From contig CAZHFW010000023.1 in the NCBI GenBank assembly GCA_964531675.1, positions 3,647 through 67,646 on the forward strand: DNA of 64,000 nucleotides, in the 5' to 3' direction. The position numbers and the translations under genes were made by a program. The notes below the pieces were generated by a model. The model ran no database searches, was not told the DNA's origin, and was given only the letters and a program-made list of their open reading frames with translations. The DNA comes from CAZHFW01 sp964531675. GTDB taxonomy: Bacteria > Planctomycetota > Phycisphaerae > Phycisphaerales > UBA1924. Below, piece after piece: positions 23,163-33,666 of this stretch (the first letter of the stretch is position 1; each line of letters begins with the position of its first letter).

Positions 23163-26123
23163 ATGACATCCGCTCCGCGCTCGGTTTCCCCCTCGGTCAA
23201 CGGCTGGCAATCCGACTACCTGGATGCGCAGTACGCGCAGTACCAGTCGGATCCGAACTCGGTCCCCGCGGACCTGCGGGCGATGTTCCAGGGATTCGAT
23301 CTGGCGCTGGGCGGCGGCGTGGCGGCCCCGGTGGGCGGAGAGGCGTCGCCTTTCCAGAGTTCGGTGGACGAGCTGGTGACGGCGTACCGGGAGCTCGGGC
23401 ACATCGCGGCGCGGCTTGATCCGTTCGGCCGGCAGACCGAGCCCAGGCCGGTGGCGCTGAGCCTGGAAGTGCACGGGCTGACGCAGGCGGATCTGGCGCG
23501 CAACGTCGATGCGGCCAAGCTCGGCATCGAGGGCTCGGTGCGCACCCTGGGCGATGTGATCGCCCACATGGAAAAGACCTACTGCGGCACGGTGGGCGTG
23601 GAGTTCATGCACATCCAGGACCCGGGCGAGCGGCACTGGTTCCTGAGCAAGTGGGAGGGTTCGAGCGGCGACACGCGGCAGACGCGCGAGCAGCAGCTGG
23701 CGATTCTCGATCAGCTCACCCGCGCGGAGATGTTCGAACGCTTCCTGCAGAAGCGCTACCAGGGCGAGAAGCGGTTCAGCCTCGAGGGCGGTGAGACGCT
23801 CATCCCGGTCATGAACATCATGATCGACGCGCTGGGCGGGCTCGGCGCCGACGAGGTCGTGATCGGCATGGCCCACCGCGGGCGACTGAACGTCCTCAAC
23901 AACGTGATGGGGAAGACCTACGAGCAGATCTTCACCGAGTTCGAGGACAACTGGGAGGAAGGTTTCGCCGACGGCGGCGGCGACGTGAAGTATCACCGCG
24001 GCTATTCGGGCCAGCGGAAGCTTCCCGGCGGGAAGGACCTCCACCTGACGATGGCGTCCAACCCGAGCCACCTGGAGTCGGTCGCGGCGATCGTGTGCGG
24101 CCGGGCGCGCGGCAAGCAGCGCCTGCGCGGGGACAAGGCGCGGAAGCTCACGGTTCCGATCGTGCTTCACGGCGACGCGGCGGTCGCGGGCCAGGGCGTG
24201 GTGGCCGAGCTCCTGAACATGTCCAGGCTCGAGGGGTACACCTGCGGCGGGTTGATCCACATCGTGATCAACAACCTGATCGGGTTCACGACGCTCCCGC
24301 AGGACGCGCGCAGCACGCGATACTGCACCGATGTCGGCAAGATGATCGATGCGCCGATCTTCCACGTGAACGGGGAGGATCCGGAGGCGTGCGTCACGGT
24401 CGCGAGGCTGGCGGCGGAGTATCGCCAGCAGTTCGGGAAGGACGTCTTCATCGACCTGGTGTGCTACCGCAAGTATGGGCACAACGAGCAGGACGAGCAG
24501 AGCTTCACGCAGCCCATCCTGGCGGCGCTGATCCGCGAGCAGAAGGGCGTCTTGCACAACTACGCGGCGCGGCTGAAGGCGGCGGGCGTGATCGATGACG
24601 CGCGGCTCGACGAGATCCAGTCGCGGATCGATCAGGCGCTGGAGCAGGCGCAGCAGAAGGCCAAGAGCAAGGCGGTGGTTCCCACGATCGATCCGGGCGG
24701 GGAGCGATGGAAGGGCCTCACGCACGCGTTCTCGTTTGATCCGGGCAAGACCGCGGTGCCCATGGGCATGCTCGAGGAAGTGTGCGCGGCCCTGGGGAAG
24801 ACGCCTTCGGGGTTCAACGTCAATCCGAAGCTTCAGCAGCTGCTCAAGTCCAGGAGCGAGCTCTGTCAGCCCGCGGCGGGCTCGAAAGAGCCCGGGTCGG
24901 CGATGCTGAGCTATGCGGATGCGGAGACGCTGGCGTACGGCACGATGCTGCTCGAGGGGATTCCGGTGCGTCTGAGCGGGCAGGACTGCCGGCGCGGGAC
25001 GTTCAGCCATCGCCATGCGGTGGTGCGGGACTTCGTGACGGGCGAGCCTTACACGCCTCTGAACGCGATGCGTGAGGTGGGCGAATACGGGACCGCGACT
25101 CCGCCGGGCTCGATCGGGGCCGACGGCAAGTCGCGGCAGGCCAAGCTCTGCGTTTACGACAGTCCGCTTTCGGAAGAGTCGGTGCTCGGGTTCGACTACG
25201 GGTACTCGATGTCGGATCCGAACATGATGGTGTGCTGGGAGGCGCAGTTCGGCGACTTCGTCAACGGCGCCCAGGTGATGATCGACCAGTACATCGTGTC
25301 GAGCGAGCTGAAGTGGGGCCGTTGGTCGGGCCTGGTGATGCTCCTGCCTCACGGGTACGAGGGCGCGGGTCCGGAGCACTCGTCGGCGCGGCTCGAGCGG
25401 TTCCTGGAGCTCTGCGGCGATGAGAACATCCAGGTGATCAATCCGACGACGGCGGCGCAGATCTTCCACGCGCTGCGTCGTCAGCTCAAGCGGAACTTCC
25501 GCAAGCCTTTGATCGTGATGACGCCCAAGAGCATGCTGCGTGAGCCAACGAGCCGGCTGAGCGAGCTGGTGAATGGCCGGTTCCACGAGATCATCGACGA
25601 TCCGTCGTTCAACAAGGCGTTCGGCGCGGGCGAGCTCGCGGGGGACGCCAAGGGCGTGAAGCGGGTGATCCACTGCTCGGGCAAAGTCTACTTCGACCTG
25701 GTGAAGCGCCGGGCGGAGCTTGGGAAGAAGGACGTCGCGATCGTGCGGGTGGAGCAGCTCTATCCGTTCCACGCGAAGGCGGCCCAGGAGATCATCGCGC
25801 GGTATCCCAAGGGTGTGGAGCATGTGTGGGTTCAGGAGGAGCCCCGCAACGCGGGCGCGTTCCTGTTCATCTCGGACATGTACCGCACGGAGCTTGGCGT
25901 GGAGCTGACGTACATCGGTCGGGACGCCAGCGCGTCGCCGGCGGTGGGTTCCAAGCGGGCGCACAAGTACCAGCAGGAAGACATCGTGGCCCGCGCGGTG
26001 GGCGCCAAGCCCAAGGAGGCCGGCGGCAAGGACGCGGGCGCCAAGGACGGGGCCAAGGCCTCTTCCGAGGGGAGTTCCAACGGCGCGGCGGCCTCGAAGG
26101 CCAAGGCGAAGGCGGGCCGCTGA
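23163..26123 (+). CDS. sucA: 2-oxoglutarate dehydrogenase E1 component
   Basis: A 986-aa thiamine-diphosphate enzyme that decarboxylates 2-oxoglutarate and hands the succinyl group to the lipoyl arm of SucB in the TCA cycle. The N-terminal SVNGWQSDYLDAQYAQYQSDPNSV is the E2-binding segment typical of E1o. MAHRGRLNVLNNVMGK, SNPSHLESV, HGDAAVAGQGVVAELLNMS, QDCRRGTFSHRHAV and the C-terminal VWVQEEPRNAGAF are family markers. A charged Ala/Lys/Gly-rich tail of about 45 residues follows the conserved domain. A good ribosome-binding site supports the ATG. It forms an operon with sucB; the E3 (lpd) gene is not in the window. Confidence 0.96.
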   Translation: MTSAPRSVSPSVNGWQSDYLDAQYAQYQSDPNSVPADLRAMFQGFDLALGGGVAAPVGGEASPFQSSVDELVTAYRELGHIAARLDPFGRQTEPRPVALSLEVHGLTQADLARNVDAAKLGIEGSVRTLGDVIAHMEKTYCGTVGVEFMHIQDPGERHWFLSKWEGSSGDTRQTREQQLAILDQLTRAEMFERFLQKRYQGEKRFSLEGGETLIPVMNIMIDALGGLGADEVVIGMAHRGRLNVLNNVMGKTYEQIFTEFEDNWEEGFADGGGDVKYHRGYSGQRKLPGGKDLHLTMASNPSHLESVAAIVCGRARGKQRLRGDKARKLTVPIVLHGDAAVAGQGVVAELLNMSRLEGYTCGGLIHIVINNLIGFTTLPQDARSTRYCTDVGKMIDAPIFHVNGEDPEACVTVARLAAEYRQQFGKDVFIDLVCYRKYGHNEQDEQSFTQPILAALIREQKGVLHNYAARLKAAGVIDDARLDEIQSRIDQALEQAQQKAKSKAVVPTIDPGGERWKGLTHAFSFDPGKTAVPMGMLEEVCAALGKTPSGFNVNPKLQQLLKSRSELCQPAAGSKEPGSAMLSYADAETLAYGTMLLEGIPVRLSGQDCRRGTFSHRHAVVRDFVTGEPYTPLNAMREVGEYGTATPPGSIGADGKSRQAKLCVYDSPLSEESVLGFDYGYSMSDPNMMVCWEAQFGDFVNGAQVMIDQYIVSSELKWGRWSGLVMLLPHGYEGAGPEHSSARLERFLELCGDENIQVINPTTAAQIFHALRRQLKRNFRKPLIVMTPKSMLREPTSRLSELVNGRFHEIIDDPSFNKAFGAGELAGDAKGVKRVIHCSGKVYFDLVKRRAELGKKDVAIVRVEQLYPFHAKAAQEIIARYPKGVEHVWVQEEPRNAGAFLFISDMYRTELGVELTYIGRDASASPAVGSKRAHKYQQEDIVARAVGAKPKEAGGKDAGAKDGAKASSEGSSNGAAASKAKAKAGR

Positions 26124-26201
26124 ACGCGGCGGGTTGGCATCGTCGGAGCACGGACGCACGGCAGGTTCTGAACGCGGGCGAAGGCCCGGAACGAGGGCGA
26201 T

Positions 26202-27515
26202 ATGGCGGTCGACATCGTGATCCCAGCGGCGGGTGAGTCGGTTTCCTCGGGCGTGGTGGCGCGTTGGGTCGTGAAGGACGGCGAGTACGTCAAGCGCGAT
26301 CAGACGGTCGTCGAGATCGAGACCGACAAGGTGACCATGGAGGTGCCCGCGCCCGAGTCGGGCGTGGTGCGGCACAAGGCCAAGGTCGGCGAGACGGTCG
26401 CGATCGGCGCGACGGTGGGCACGGTGGATCCGGCGGGCTCGCCCTCGGCGGCCCCGGCTGCTGCACCGGCGACTCCAGTGGCCGCGGCGGCGACGCCAGC
26501 TCCCGCTCCTGCTGCGGCTCCGGCGGCTGCTGCGACGCCCGCTCCGGCGCCTGCGGTGGCGGCGGTCGCGACGCTTCCGGCTCCCAAGGGCGGGGACGGG
26601 GATGACGATCATCGTGCGACGCCTCTGGCGCGGAAGCTTGCGGCGGAGCACAACGTGGACATTTCCCGGATCTCCGGGACGGGTCCTGGTCACAAGGTGC
26701 GCGAGCAGGATGTGCTCGCGTTCGTCCAGGCGCGGGCTTCGGGCGGCTCGGGTGCGGCGGTCTCCAACGGGACCGCGGCACCGACCAGCGCCCCGGCGGG
26801 CGTGACGCGCGAGCGCATGTCCCCCATCCGTCAGCGCATCGCGCAGCGGCTCGTGCAGGCCCAGCACACGGCGGCGATGCTCACGACCTTCAACGAGGTC
26901 GACATGACCGCGGTGATGGCGGTGCGCAAGCAGTTCAAGGACGAGTTCGAGAAGAAGCACGGCATCGGCCTGGGCTTCATGTCGTTCTTCGTGAAGGCCG
27001 CGGCGAGCGCCCTGAAGGCGTTCCCGCTCGTCAACGCGTCGATCGTCGAGCAGAACGGCGAGCTGATGATCGAGCGGCATGATTCGTGCGACATCGCGCT
27101 GGCGGTCTCCACGCCCAAGGGGCTGGTGGTGCCTGTGCTGCGCCGGTGCGAGAACCTGTCGTTCGCGCAGATCGAGAGCGGGATCAAGGATCTGGCGGTC
27201 AAGGGCCGCGACGGCAAGCTCACGCTCGAGGACATGACCGGCGGCACGTTCACGATCACCAACGGCGGGATCTTCGGTTCGCTGATGAGCACGCCGATCC
27301 TGAACCCGCCGCAGTCGGGCATCCTGGGGATGCACACGATCAAGAACCGCGCGGTGGAGGATCCGGCCAATCCGGGTCAGGTCGCGATCAGGCCGATGAT
27401 GTACCTGGCGCTGTCGTACGACCATCGCATCATCGACGGGGCGGAGGCGGTGCAGTTCCTGGTGCGGATCAAGCAGTGCATCGAGGATCCGCAGCGGCTG
27501 CTGCTCAACGTCTGA
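26202..27515 (+). CDS. sucB: Dihydrolipoyllysine succinyltransferase (2-oxoglutarate dehydrogenase E2)
   Basis: A 437-aa E2 subunit. The lipoyl domain carries Lys43 in EIETDKVTMEV, followed by an Ala/Pro-rich swinging linker (about residues 80-130). The peripheral E3-binding domain is ARKLAAEHNVDISRISGTGPGHKVREQDVL, and the catalytic core ends with the active-site LSYDHRIIDGAEAVQFL (His408, Asp412). EVDMTAVMAVRKQFKDEF is characteristic of succinyl- rather than acetyltransferases. It lies 78 bases after sucA and is followed by a strong terminator, so sucAB is a closed unit. Confidence 0.95.
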   Translation: MAVDIVIPAAGESVSSGVVARWVVKDGEYVKRDQTVVEIETDKVTMEVPAPESGVVRHKAKVGETVAIGATVGTVDPAGSPSAAPAAAPATPVAAAATPAPAPAAAPAAAATPAPAPAVAAVATLPAPKGGDGDDDHRATPLARKLAAEHNVDISRISGTGPGHKVREQDVLAFVQARASGGSGAAVSNGTAAPTSAPAGVTRERMSPIRQRIAQRLVQAQHTAAMLTTFNEVDMTAVMAVRKQFKDEFEKKHGIGLGFMSFFVKAAASALKAFPLVNASIVEQNGELMIERHDSCDIALAVSTPKGLVVPVLRRCENLSFAQIESGIKDLAVKGRDGKLTLEDMTGGTFTITNGGIFGSLMSTPILNPPQSGILGMHTIKNRAVEDPANPGQVAIRPMMYLALSYDHRIIDGAEAVQFLVRIKQCIEDPQRLLLNV

Positions 27516-27533
27516 AGACGCGGAAAGCACAAC

Positions 27534-27565
27534 GGCCCGGACCTTGGATGGTCCGGGCCTTTTTC
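27534..27565 (+). terminator. Intrinsic terminator of sucAB
   Basis: GGCCCGGACC and GGTCCGGGCC form a perfect 10-bp stem around a six-base loop, followed directly by TTTTTC. It sits 18 bases after the sucB stop. Confidence 0.92.
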
Positions 27566-27639
27566 TTTGGCGAGCGTGAGGGTGAGGGCTTCGGCGCGAG
27601 CTTCACGCGGCGTCTTGATGGAGGGGACGTCCGGGGGCT

Positions 27640-28140
27640 TCAGGTGCGCTGGCGGGTGAGGTGGGTCAGGAGGCCTTCGCAGGCGCGGGTGAGCATTTCG
27701 TACATGAGCTGGAAGCCTTCGGGTCCGCCGTAGTAGGGATCGGGGACGTCGAGGGCGTGGTCTTCGGCGCCGGCGAGGGTGGGGTCGAAGGAGCGCATGA
27801 GGCGGAGGTCTCTGGGGGCGACGGAGTGGGTCTCGCCCATGAGGGTGATGTTGCGGCGGTTGGAGCGGTCCATCGCGAGGATGATGTCGAAGCGCTGGAA
27901 GTCGGTGGGAGGATGGAGCTGGCGGGCGGTGTGCTGGAAGGGGAGGCCGTTCTTGAGGGCGATGGCGGTGGTGCGAGGGTCGGCGTTGTCGCCCGAGTGC
28001 CAGTCGCCTGTGCCGCAGGAGTCGATGTCGAAGCGGTCGGAGAGGCCGCGGCGGGCGACCATGTCGGAGAAGAGGGCGCGGGCCAGGGGCGAGCGGCAGA
28101 TGTTGCCAAGGCAGACGAAAAGCACGCCGGTGCGGCTCAT
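27640..28140 (-). CDS. Low-molecular-weight protein tyrosine phosphatase
   Basis: A 166-aa phosphatase with the N-terminal P-loop VCLGNICRSP (nucleophile Cys10, Arg16) and the general acid Asp134 in VPDPYYGG, both diagnostic of the family. Such enzymes remove phosphate from tyrosine kinases and transferases that control exopolysaccharide assembly, and from other proteins. It overlaps the upstream glycosyltransferase-like gene by four bases (ATGA), which supports a shared role in a cell-surface sugar process, though that link is only inferred. Confidence 0.93.
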   Translation of the reverse strand: MSRTGVLFVCLGNICRSPLARALFSDMVARRGLSDRFDIDSCGTGDWHSGDNADPRTTAIALKNGLPFQHTARQLHPPTDFQRFDIILAMDRSNRRNITLMGETHSVAPRDLRLMRSFDPTLAGAEDHALDVPDPYYGGPEGFQLMYEMLTRACEGLLTHLTRQRT

Positions 28141-29084
28141 GAGGCGACCTCGGTGGGCTGGCTCGGGAGGACGAGTTTGAGCGGGGCGGCCTGCTGGTTC
28201 AGATAGCCCAGGGCGCGTTTGGCGACGGGGGCGTGGCCAGTGCCTCGGGCGATGAGCAGGTCGGCGGACTCGGTCAGGCCGAGGGCCTGCGCGTGCTCGC
28301 GGGAGACGAGGGTGACGAGTTTTCGGCGAGCCAGGACGCGGACGGCGTGCTGGTGAACCTCGCGGGCGTCGGAGGCATGGCGCGGGCGGGCGTGGCGCAG
28401 GCTCGGCGAGATCACGGCGAAGTCGGCCCATGAAGCGTCTTCGAGCCAGCTCTCGTCGCGGAGCAGGACGCCCATGGAGAGGCCGATCTCGCGATGGAAG
28501 CGGCGAGCGCGGTCGAAGCCGATGGAGCGGCGCGGGAAGAGCGCGACCGCGGGGCGGCCCGCGACGTCGAGCAGGCTGACCATGCGGAGCAGGAAGAAGG
28601 CGTCGAGGCGGCACGCGGGTTCGGCGACGCCCACGAAAACGATGGCTTCGTCGGGGATCCCGAGATTGCGGCGGATGTCGAGCTTTTCCGCGTGCGAGCG
28701 CTGCGCGATGGCGACGTCGCCCATGGCGTCGAGCGCGGGGCGCTCGGGGACGAAGCCGCTGATGCGGGCCAGGCGGGCGCAGCGCGGGCCCCAGGCGGTG
28801 ACGCGGATGGTGCGGGGGAGCGTGCGGAGGACGCGTCCGAGGCTGGCGAAGGCCAGTTCGGGGCGGCCCAGCGGCGGGGCGATGATCGCGTCGGGGGTGA
28901 GCCCGAGGCTGCGGGCGCGGAGCGCGTCAGAGCGGGAGGCCAGGAGCAGGACGCGGGTGTCGTCGCGGCCTTTGGTGAGGGCGGCGCAGGTGGCGATGGC
29001 GAGGTCGGAGCCTTCGGAGCCCTGGTTGCGTGCGAGCGGAGAACCTTGCGCGGTCGCGGAGATGATGTGGAGGTGGGCGATCAC
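28137..29084 (-). CDS. Glycosyltransferase-like (GT-B fold?) protein
   Basis: A 315-aa protein with two Rossmann-like halves: an N-terminal LHIISATAQG...ATCAALTKGRDDTRVLLLASR and a C-terminal part starting at LDIRRNLGIPDEAIVFVGVAEP. That linker resembles the hinge region of GT4-type glycosyltransferases. The usual sugar-nucleotide ExxxxxxxE motif is not evident, so activity is uncertain; it could be a degenerate or regulatory member. The start is GTG, four bases after the stop of the upstream lipoprotein gene. Confidence 0.5.
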   Translation of the reverse strand: MIAHLHIISATAQGSPLARNQGSEGSDLAIATCAALTKGRDDTRVLLLASRSDALRARSLGLTPDAIIAPPLGRPELAFASLGRVLRTLPRTIRVTAWGPRCARLARISGFVPERPALDAMGDVAIAQRSHAEKLDIRRNLGIPDEAIVFVGVAEPACRLDAFFLLRMVSLLDVAGRPAVALFPRRSIGFDRARRFHREIGLSMGVLLRDESWLEDASWADFAVISPSLRHARPRHASDAREVHQHAVRVLARRKLVTLVSREHAQALGLTESADLLIARGTGHAPVAKRALGYLNQQAAPLKLVLPSQPTEVAS

Positions 29085-29088
29085 GGGA

Positions 29089-29742
29089 TCACTTGGGCGT
29101 GAGGGCGGATTCGCTGACGAGGTGCTTGTAGAAGAGCTGCGCGACCGCGGTGCCGGCCCACTTGGCGGATTCGATCTCGGCCTGGGCGAGGTCGCTCTGC
29201 GAGCTTGGCGCGTAGTTGGGCTTCTTCTTCATCATTGCGGTGAGTTTGAAGCCTTCCTTCTCCGCGGGCCAGATGCGGGTGTCGTTGACCGCGTCCATGA
29301 CCTTGACGCGCATGCCGATGGCGGGCTGATAGACCTGGCCATCGGGGGAGAAGGTGAAGGAATCGATGGTGACCCAGATGATGACCTCGGCCTGGGCGGC
29401 GCGGGCGATGGCGGTGATGCTCATGGGCTTGCCGTCGCGGTCGCCCGAGGTGGCGGCGTAGGCGGCGCGGGTGTCGATGGCGTTGAGGAGGACCTTCTCG
29501 CTCATCAGCGTCTGCTGGGCCTGTTCGGCGATGACGGCGCGGAGGGAGCGTTTGGGCAGGCGGCTGCCGCGATCATCGACGAAGATGACGGTTGGGCGTT
29601 TGGGATCCAGCGCGAACTGCTGCTCGATCTTGGGATCGCCCGCGACCAGGATGGCGACCGGCGCGACGATGTTGCAGCCCTGGGCGAAGAAGAGCAGGCA
29701 GGCGAGGGTGAGCAGCGCCAGGGGCTTGTGGAGAGGGGTCAT
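29089..29742 (-). CDS. Lipoprotein, unknown (paralog pair member 1)
   Basis: A 217-aa protein with a lipoprotein signal (LLTLACLLFFAQGC, lipobox AQGC). The mature part contains RPTVIFVDDRGSRLP, AEVIIWVTIDSFTF and a C-terminal AQLFYKHLVSE. The next gene upstream encodes a lipoprotein of similar size, with a matching IVFIDFTEFRL strand and a WLFYKHEEKITP tail, so they look like divergent paralogs. The alternating hydrophobic strands suggest a small alpha/beta domain. No enzymatic motif seen. Confidence 0.7.
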   Translation of the reverse strand: MTPLHKPLALLTLACLLFFAQGCNIVAPVAILVAGDPKIEQQFALDPKRPTVIFVDDRGSRLPKRSLRAVIAEQAQQTLMSEKVLLNAIDTRAAYAATSGDRDGKPMSITAIARAAQAEVIIWVTIDSFTFSPDGQVYQPAIGMRVKVMDAVNDTRIWPAEKEGFKLTAMMKKKPNYAPSSQSDLAQAEIESAKWAGTAVAQLFYKHLVSESALTPK

Positions 29743-29766
29743 GCGCCGTTGGTCCTGGGATCGTGA

Positions 29767-30456
29767 TCAGTAATCGGGGGTGATCTTCTCTTCGTGCTTG
29801 TAGAAGAGCCAGGTCGTGCGGTCGACGAAGCGCTTGAGCAGCACGCCGATGACCTGATCGCGGTTGTAGTCGGTGGGGCCCTGGCCCGTCTTGTCGGGGA
29901 ACTTCACGCGGATGGCGCGCTCGAAGGCGAACTCTTCGGGGATGACGCCATCCATTTCGTGGACGCCGACGGTGCCGGCGGCGAGGCCATCCCAGAGGTA
30001 GGCGTTGCCCGGGTCGTTGAGGCGGAACTCGGTGAAGTCGATGAAGACGATGCGATCGGGCTTGCCGAGCGAGGCGGCGAGTTCTTCGCGGGTCTTGGCT
30101 TGCCAGGAGGGGTCGTTGTAGAGGTACGACAGGACTTCCAGGGGAGGCACGTGGCCCGAAGCGTTGGCGAACTGCGTCAGGCGTTCGTCGACGCGGCGGG
30201 TGATTTCCGCGACCAGACCCGGGAAGTCGGACTCGATGGAGCGGTCCGCGGCGACGACGACCGCGAAGCTCTTGCTGTCGAGGCCGGTGTACTCCGCGTC
30301 GACGCTGTGCGAGGCGGTTTCCTTGTACGACTGGGCCATGCCGCCGATGAGGGCGCCGATGACGCAGCCCGGAGAGGAGAGCAAGCCGCCGAAGCAGATG
30401 GCCGCGGCGAGGGGCTTGACGAGTTGGCGCGGATGGATGCGGGAGGGGGTTGGCAC
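29767..30456 (-). CDS. Lipoprotein, unknown (paralog pair member 2)
   Basis: A 229-aa protein with a signal and lipobox (ICFGGLLSSPGC) followed by a small glycine-rich segment (VIGALIGGMAQS). The core includes KSFAVVVAADRSIESDFP, DRIVFIDFTEFRLNDPGN and the WLFYKH tail shared with the following gene, 24 bases downstream. A GTG start is preceded by TAAACT eight bases upstream without a ribosome-binding site, so this mRNA may also be leaderless. The pair may form a complex in the envelope. Confidence 0.7.
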   Translation of the reverse strand: MPTPSRIHPRQLVKPLAAAICFGGLLSSPGCVIGALIGGMAQSYKETASHSVDAEYTGLDSKSFAVVVAADRSIESDFPGLVAEITRRVDERLTQFANASGHVPPLEVLSYLYNDPSWQAKTREELAASLGKPDRIVFIDFTEFRLNDPGNAYLWDGLAAGTVGVHEMDGVIPEEFAFERAIRVKFPDKTGQGPTDYNRDQVIGVLLKRFVDRTTWLFYKHEEKITPDY

Positions 30457-30526
30457 GGGGCAACAGTTTACGTCGGAGGATGGGTCACGCGATCCACGGC
30501 GGACGAAAGGCCCGCGGCGCGGCGAT

Positions 30527-30958
30527 TCAGGGGTGGAACGTCAGGAGTTTGTACACCCAGGCGACCAGAATGAGCGCCAGCGGGACCAGGACGCCCCGAG
30601 GCGTCAGGAGCCTGGCGAACATGTGCCCGAGGCGGGAGCCGGTGAGGGCGACGAACGCGCCTCCCCAGAAGGTTGAGGCGGAGGCGATGGAAAGCAGGAA
30701 TCCGGCGGGCTGGGTGAGGAAGCTGGCGAGGAAGGACGCGTGGGCGGCGTGGGCGAAGGCGGTGGTCATGCCGCAGGTGACGCAAGGGCGGCCGTACTTG
30801 GCGACCCAGCCGCAGGGTGCAAGGCCGAGCTGGGTGTGCGTGCCGGCGCCGGCGGGATCAGCGGAGAGTGTTGCGGCGACGATAAGGACGGACAGGCACG
30901 CGGCGGCGAGGATGCCGGCGGCGATGCGTTCTCCGGTGGTGGCGCGGGCGGGTGTCAC
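30527..30958 (-). CDS. DUF2752-family membrane protein
   Basis: A 143-aa protein with three hydrophobic spans and the DUF2752 signature: a CxxCGMTTA motif (RPCVTCGMTTAFAHAAHASF) after the first span and an NP/QP-containing second span (FLTQPAGFLLSI). The family is widespread in planctomycetes and Bacteroidetes with unknown function. The start is GTG. It is the next minus-strand gene after nuoA and is separated from it by a terminator. Confidence 0.75.
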   Translation of the reverse strand: MTPARATTGERIAAGILAAACLSVLIVAATLSADPAGAGTHTQLGLAPCGWVAKYGRPCVTCGMTTAFAHAAHASFLASFLTQPAGFLLSIASASTFWGGAFVALTGSRLGHMFARLLTPRGVLVPLALILVAWVYKLLTFHP

Positions 30959-30992
30959 AGCGAGCGGTTGCGTTGGGTGCGGGAGCGAAATG

Positions 30993-31014
30993 AAAAGAGC
31001 CCCGGCGGGGCTCT
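30993..31014 (-). terminator. Intrinsic terminator downstream of nuoA
   Basis: On the minus strand AGAGCCCC-GCC-GGGGCTCT is followed by TTT and a further T-rich stretch. It lies about 22 bases after the nuoA stop and ends that transcript as a single gene. Confidence 0.85.
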
Positions 31015-31036
31015 GAGAGGCGGGGGAGATGGGCGA

Positions 31037-31444
31037 TCAGTCGAACTTGAAGACGCCCTTGCGGAAGCCGTAGACGTAGGCGACGACGGTGGTGAAGAGG
31101 AAGAACAGGATTCGTCCGAGCCAGATGAGGCCTTCGGAGGAGGTGGGCGCGATGGAGGGGAAGGTGGAGGCCCAGGGGTAGAGGAAGACGATTTCGACGT
31201 CGAAGACGAGGAAGACCATGGCGATGAGGTAGAAGCGCACGTTGAAGCGTTTGCGGGCGTTGCCCACGGGGTTCATGCCCGACTCGTAGGTCATGCCCTT
31301 GTTGCGGCCGGTGCGGCGCGGGCCGAGGACGAGCGAGCCTCCGATGTTGCCGACCGCAAACCCGATCGCCATGAGGATCAGGAGGATCAGCGGGAGGTAG
31401 GACTGGAGCTCGGTCTTGCCCAGGAGGAGGGCGGTGGTCGTCAT
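31037..31444 (-). CDS. nuoA: NADH-quinone oxidoreductase subunit A
   Basis: A 135-aa membrane subunit of respiratory complex I with three spans. The diagnostic loop YESGMNPVGNARKRFNVRFYLIAMVFLVFDVEIVFLYPWA is intact apart from a typical C-to-N substitution near the first glycine region. In most genomes nuoA begins a long nuo operon. Here it stands alone with its own terminator and is divergent from groEL1, so the rest of complex I must be elsewhere. A TATCAT box lies nine bases before the ATG. Confidence 0.92.
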   Translation of the reverse strand: MTTTALLLGKTELQSYLPLILLILMAIGFAVGNIGGSLVLGPRRTGRNKGMTYESGMNPVGNARKRFNVRFYLIAMVFLVFDVEIVFLYPWASTFPSIAPTSSEGLIWLGRILFFLFTTVVAYVYGFRKGVFKFD

Positions 31445-31827
31445 ATGGGGAGGATGATAGCCCCCGTACCGCCTGTTGGGGGCCGGTTCTGGCGTTGCAC
31501 CACGGGTTCGGGTTTGGGCGAGGCGGTGGAAGGGTTCTGCCAAACCGGCAGGCGTTGGGGTAGAAGGTGGGTGGCTGACAGGCGATGGCGGGCGGCGATT
31601 GGCGTGTGGCGGGCGTGAAGTCGCGGGTTTGCGGGCTGTGGGCGGGGTCGGGTGAGCGGGAGGGGTTTGGCATCCGGGTTGCCAAGGGAGGGACGGAAGA
31701 GGCGCGGACTCCCCCGAGGGGCCCGGGCTTCCCGAACAGATTTCGATCGAAGAACCAGTCCACATCAACAGCACTCATTTCGAGGTCCGCGACCAGCGCG
31801 ACCGTCAATCAAGGGAGTTTTGAAGAC
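31445..31827. other. Divergent control region between nuoA and groEL1
   Basis: This 383-base gene-free region must hold promoters for both genes. It contains two short palindromes: TTGGCA-TCCGGGT-TGCCAA (31667-31685) and TTCGATCGAA (31742-31751). An AAGGGAG ribosome-binding site precedes groEL1. I looked for a CIRCE element and found only a half site (CAGCACTC at about 31768-31775). Confidence 0.5.
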
Positions 31828-33576
<1,749 letters not shown>

Positions 33577-33666
33577 GCGACTTAAAGGAACGCGAATCCA
33601 GCGGTGCGACAGTCACCCAGTGCCGGTTTCGGCACTTGCGCGATAGAGCCACGCGAGGAGCTATGC

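Noticed and set aside
23064..27530. A very long open frame antisense to sucAB (about 1490 codons)
   Set aside because: It is a by-product of high GC and codon bias. Its protein is Arg/His/Pro-rich without any domain, and sucA and sucB are certain on the other strand.
31760..31790. Possible CIRCE element before groEL1
   Set aside because: Only a half site (CAGCACTC) is present and the inverted partner GAGTGCT is missing.
33619..33636. Hairpin AGTGCCG/CGGCACT after groEL1 as a terminator
   Set aside because: The stem is only 7 bp and no T-run follows.
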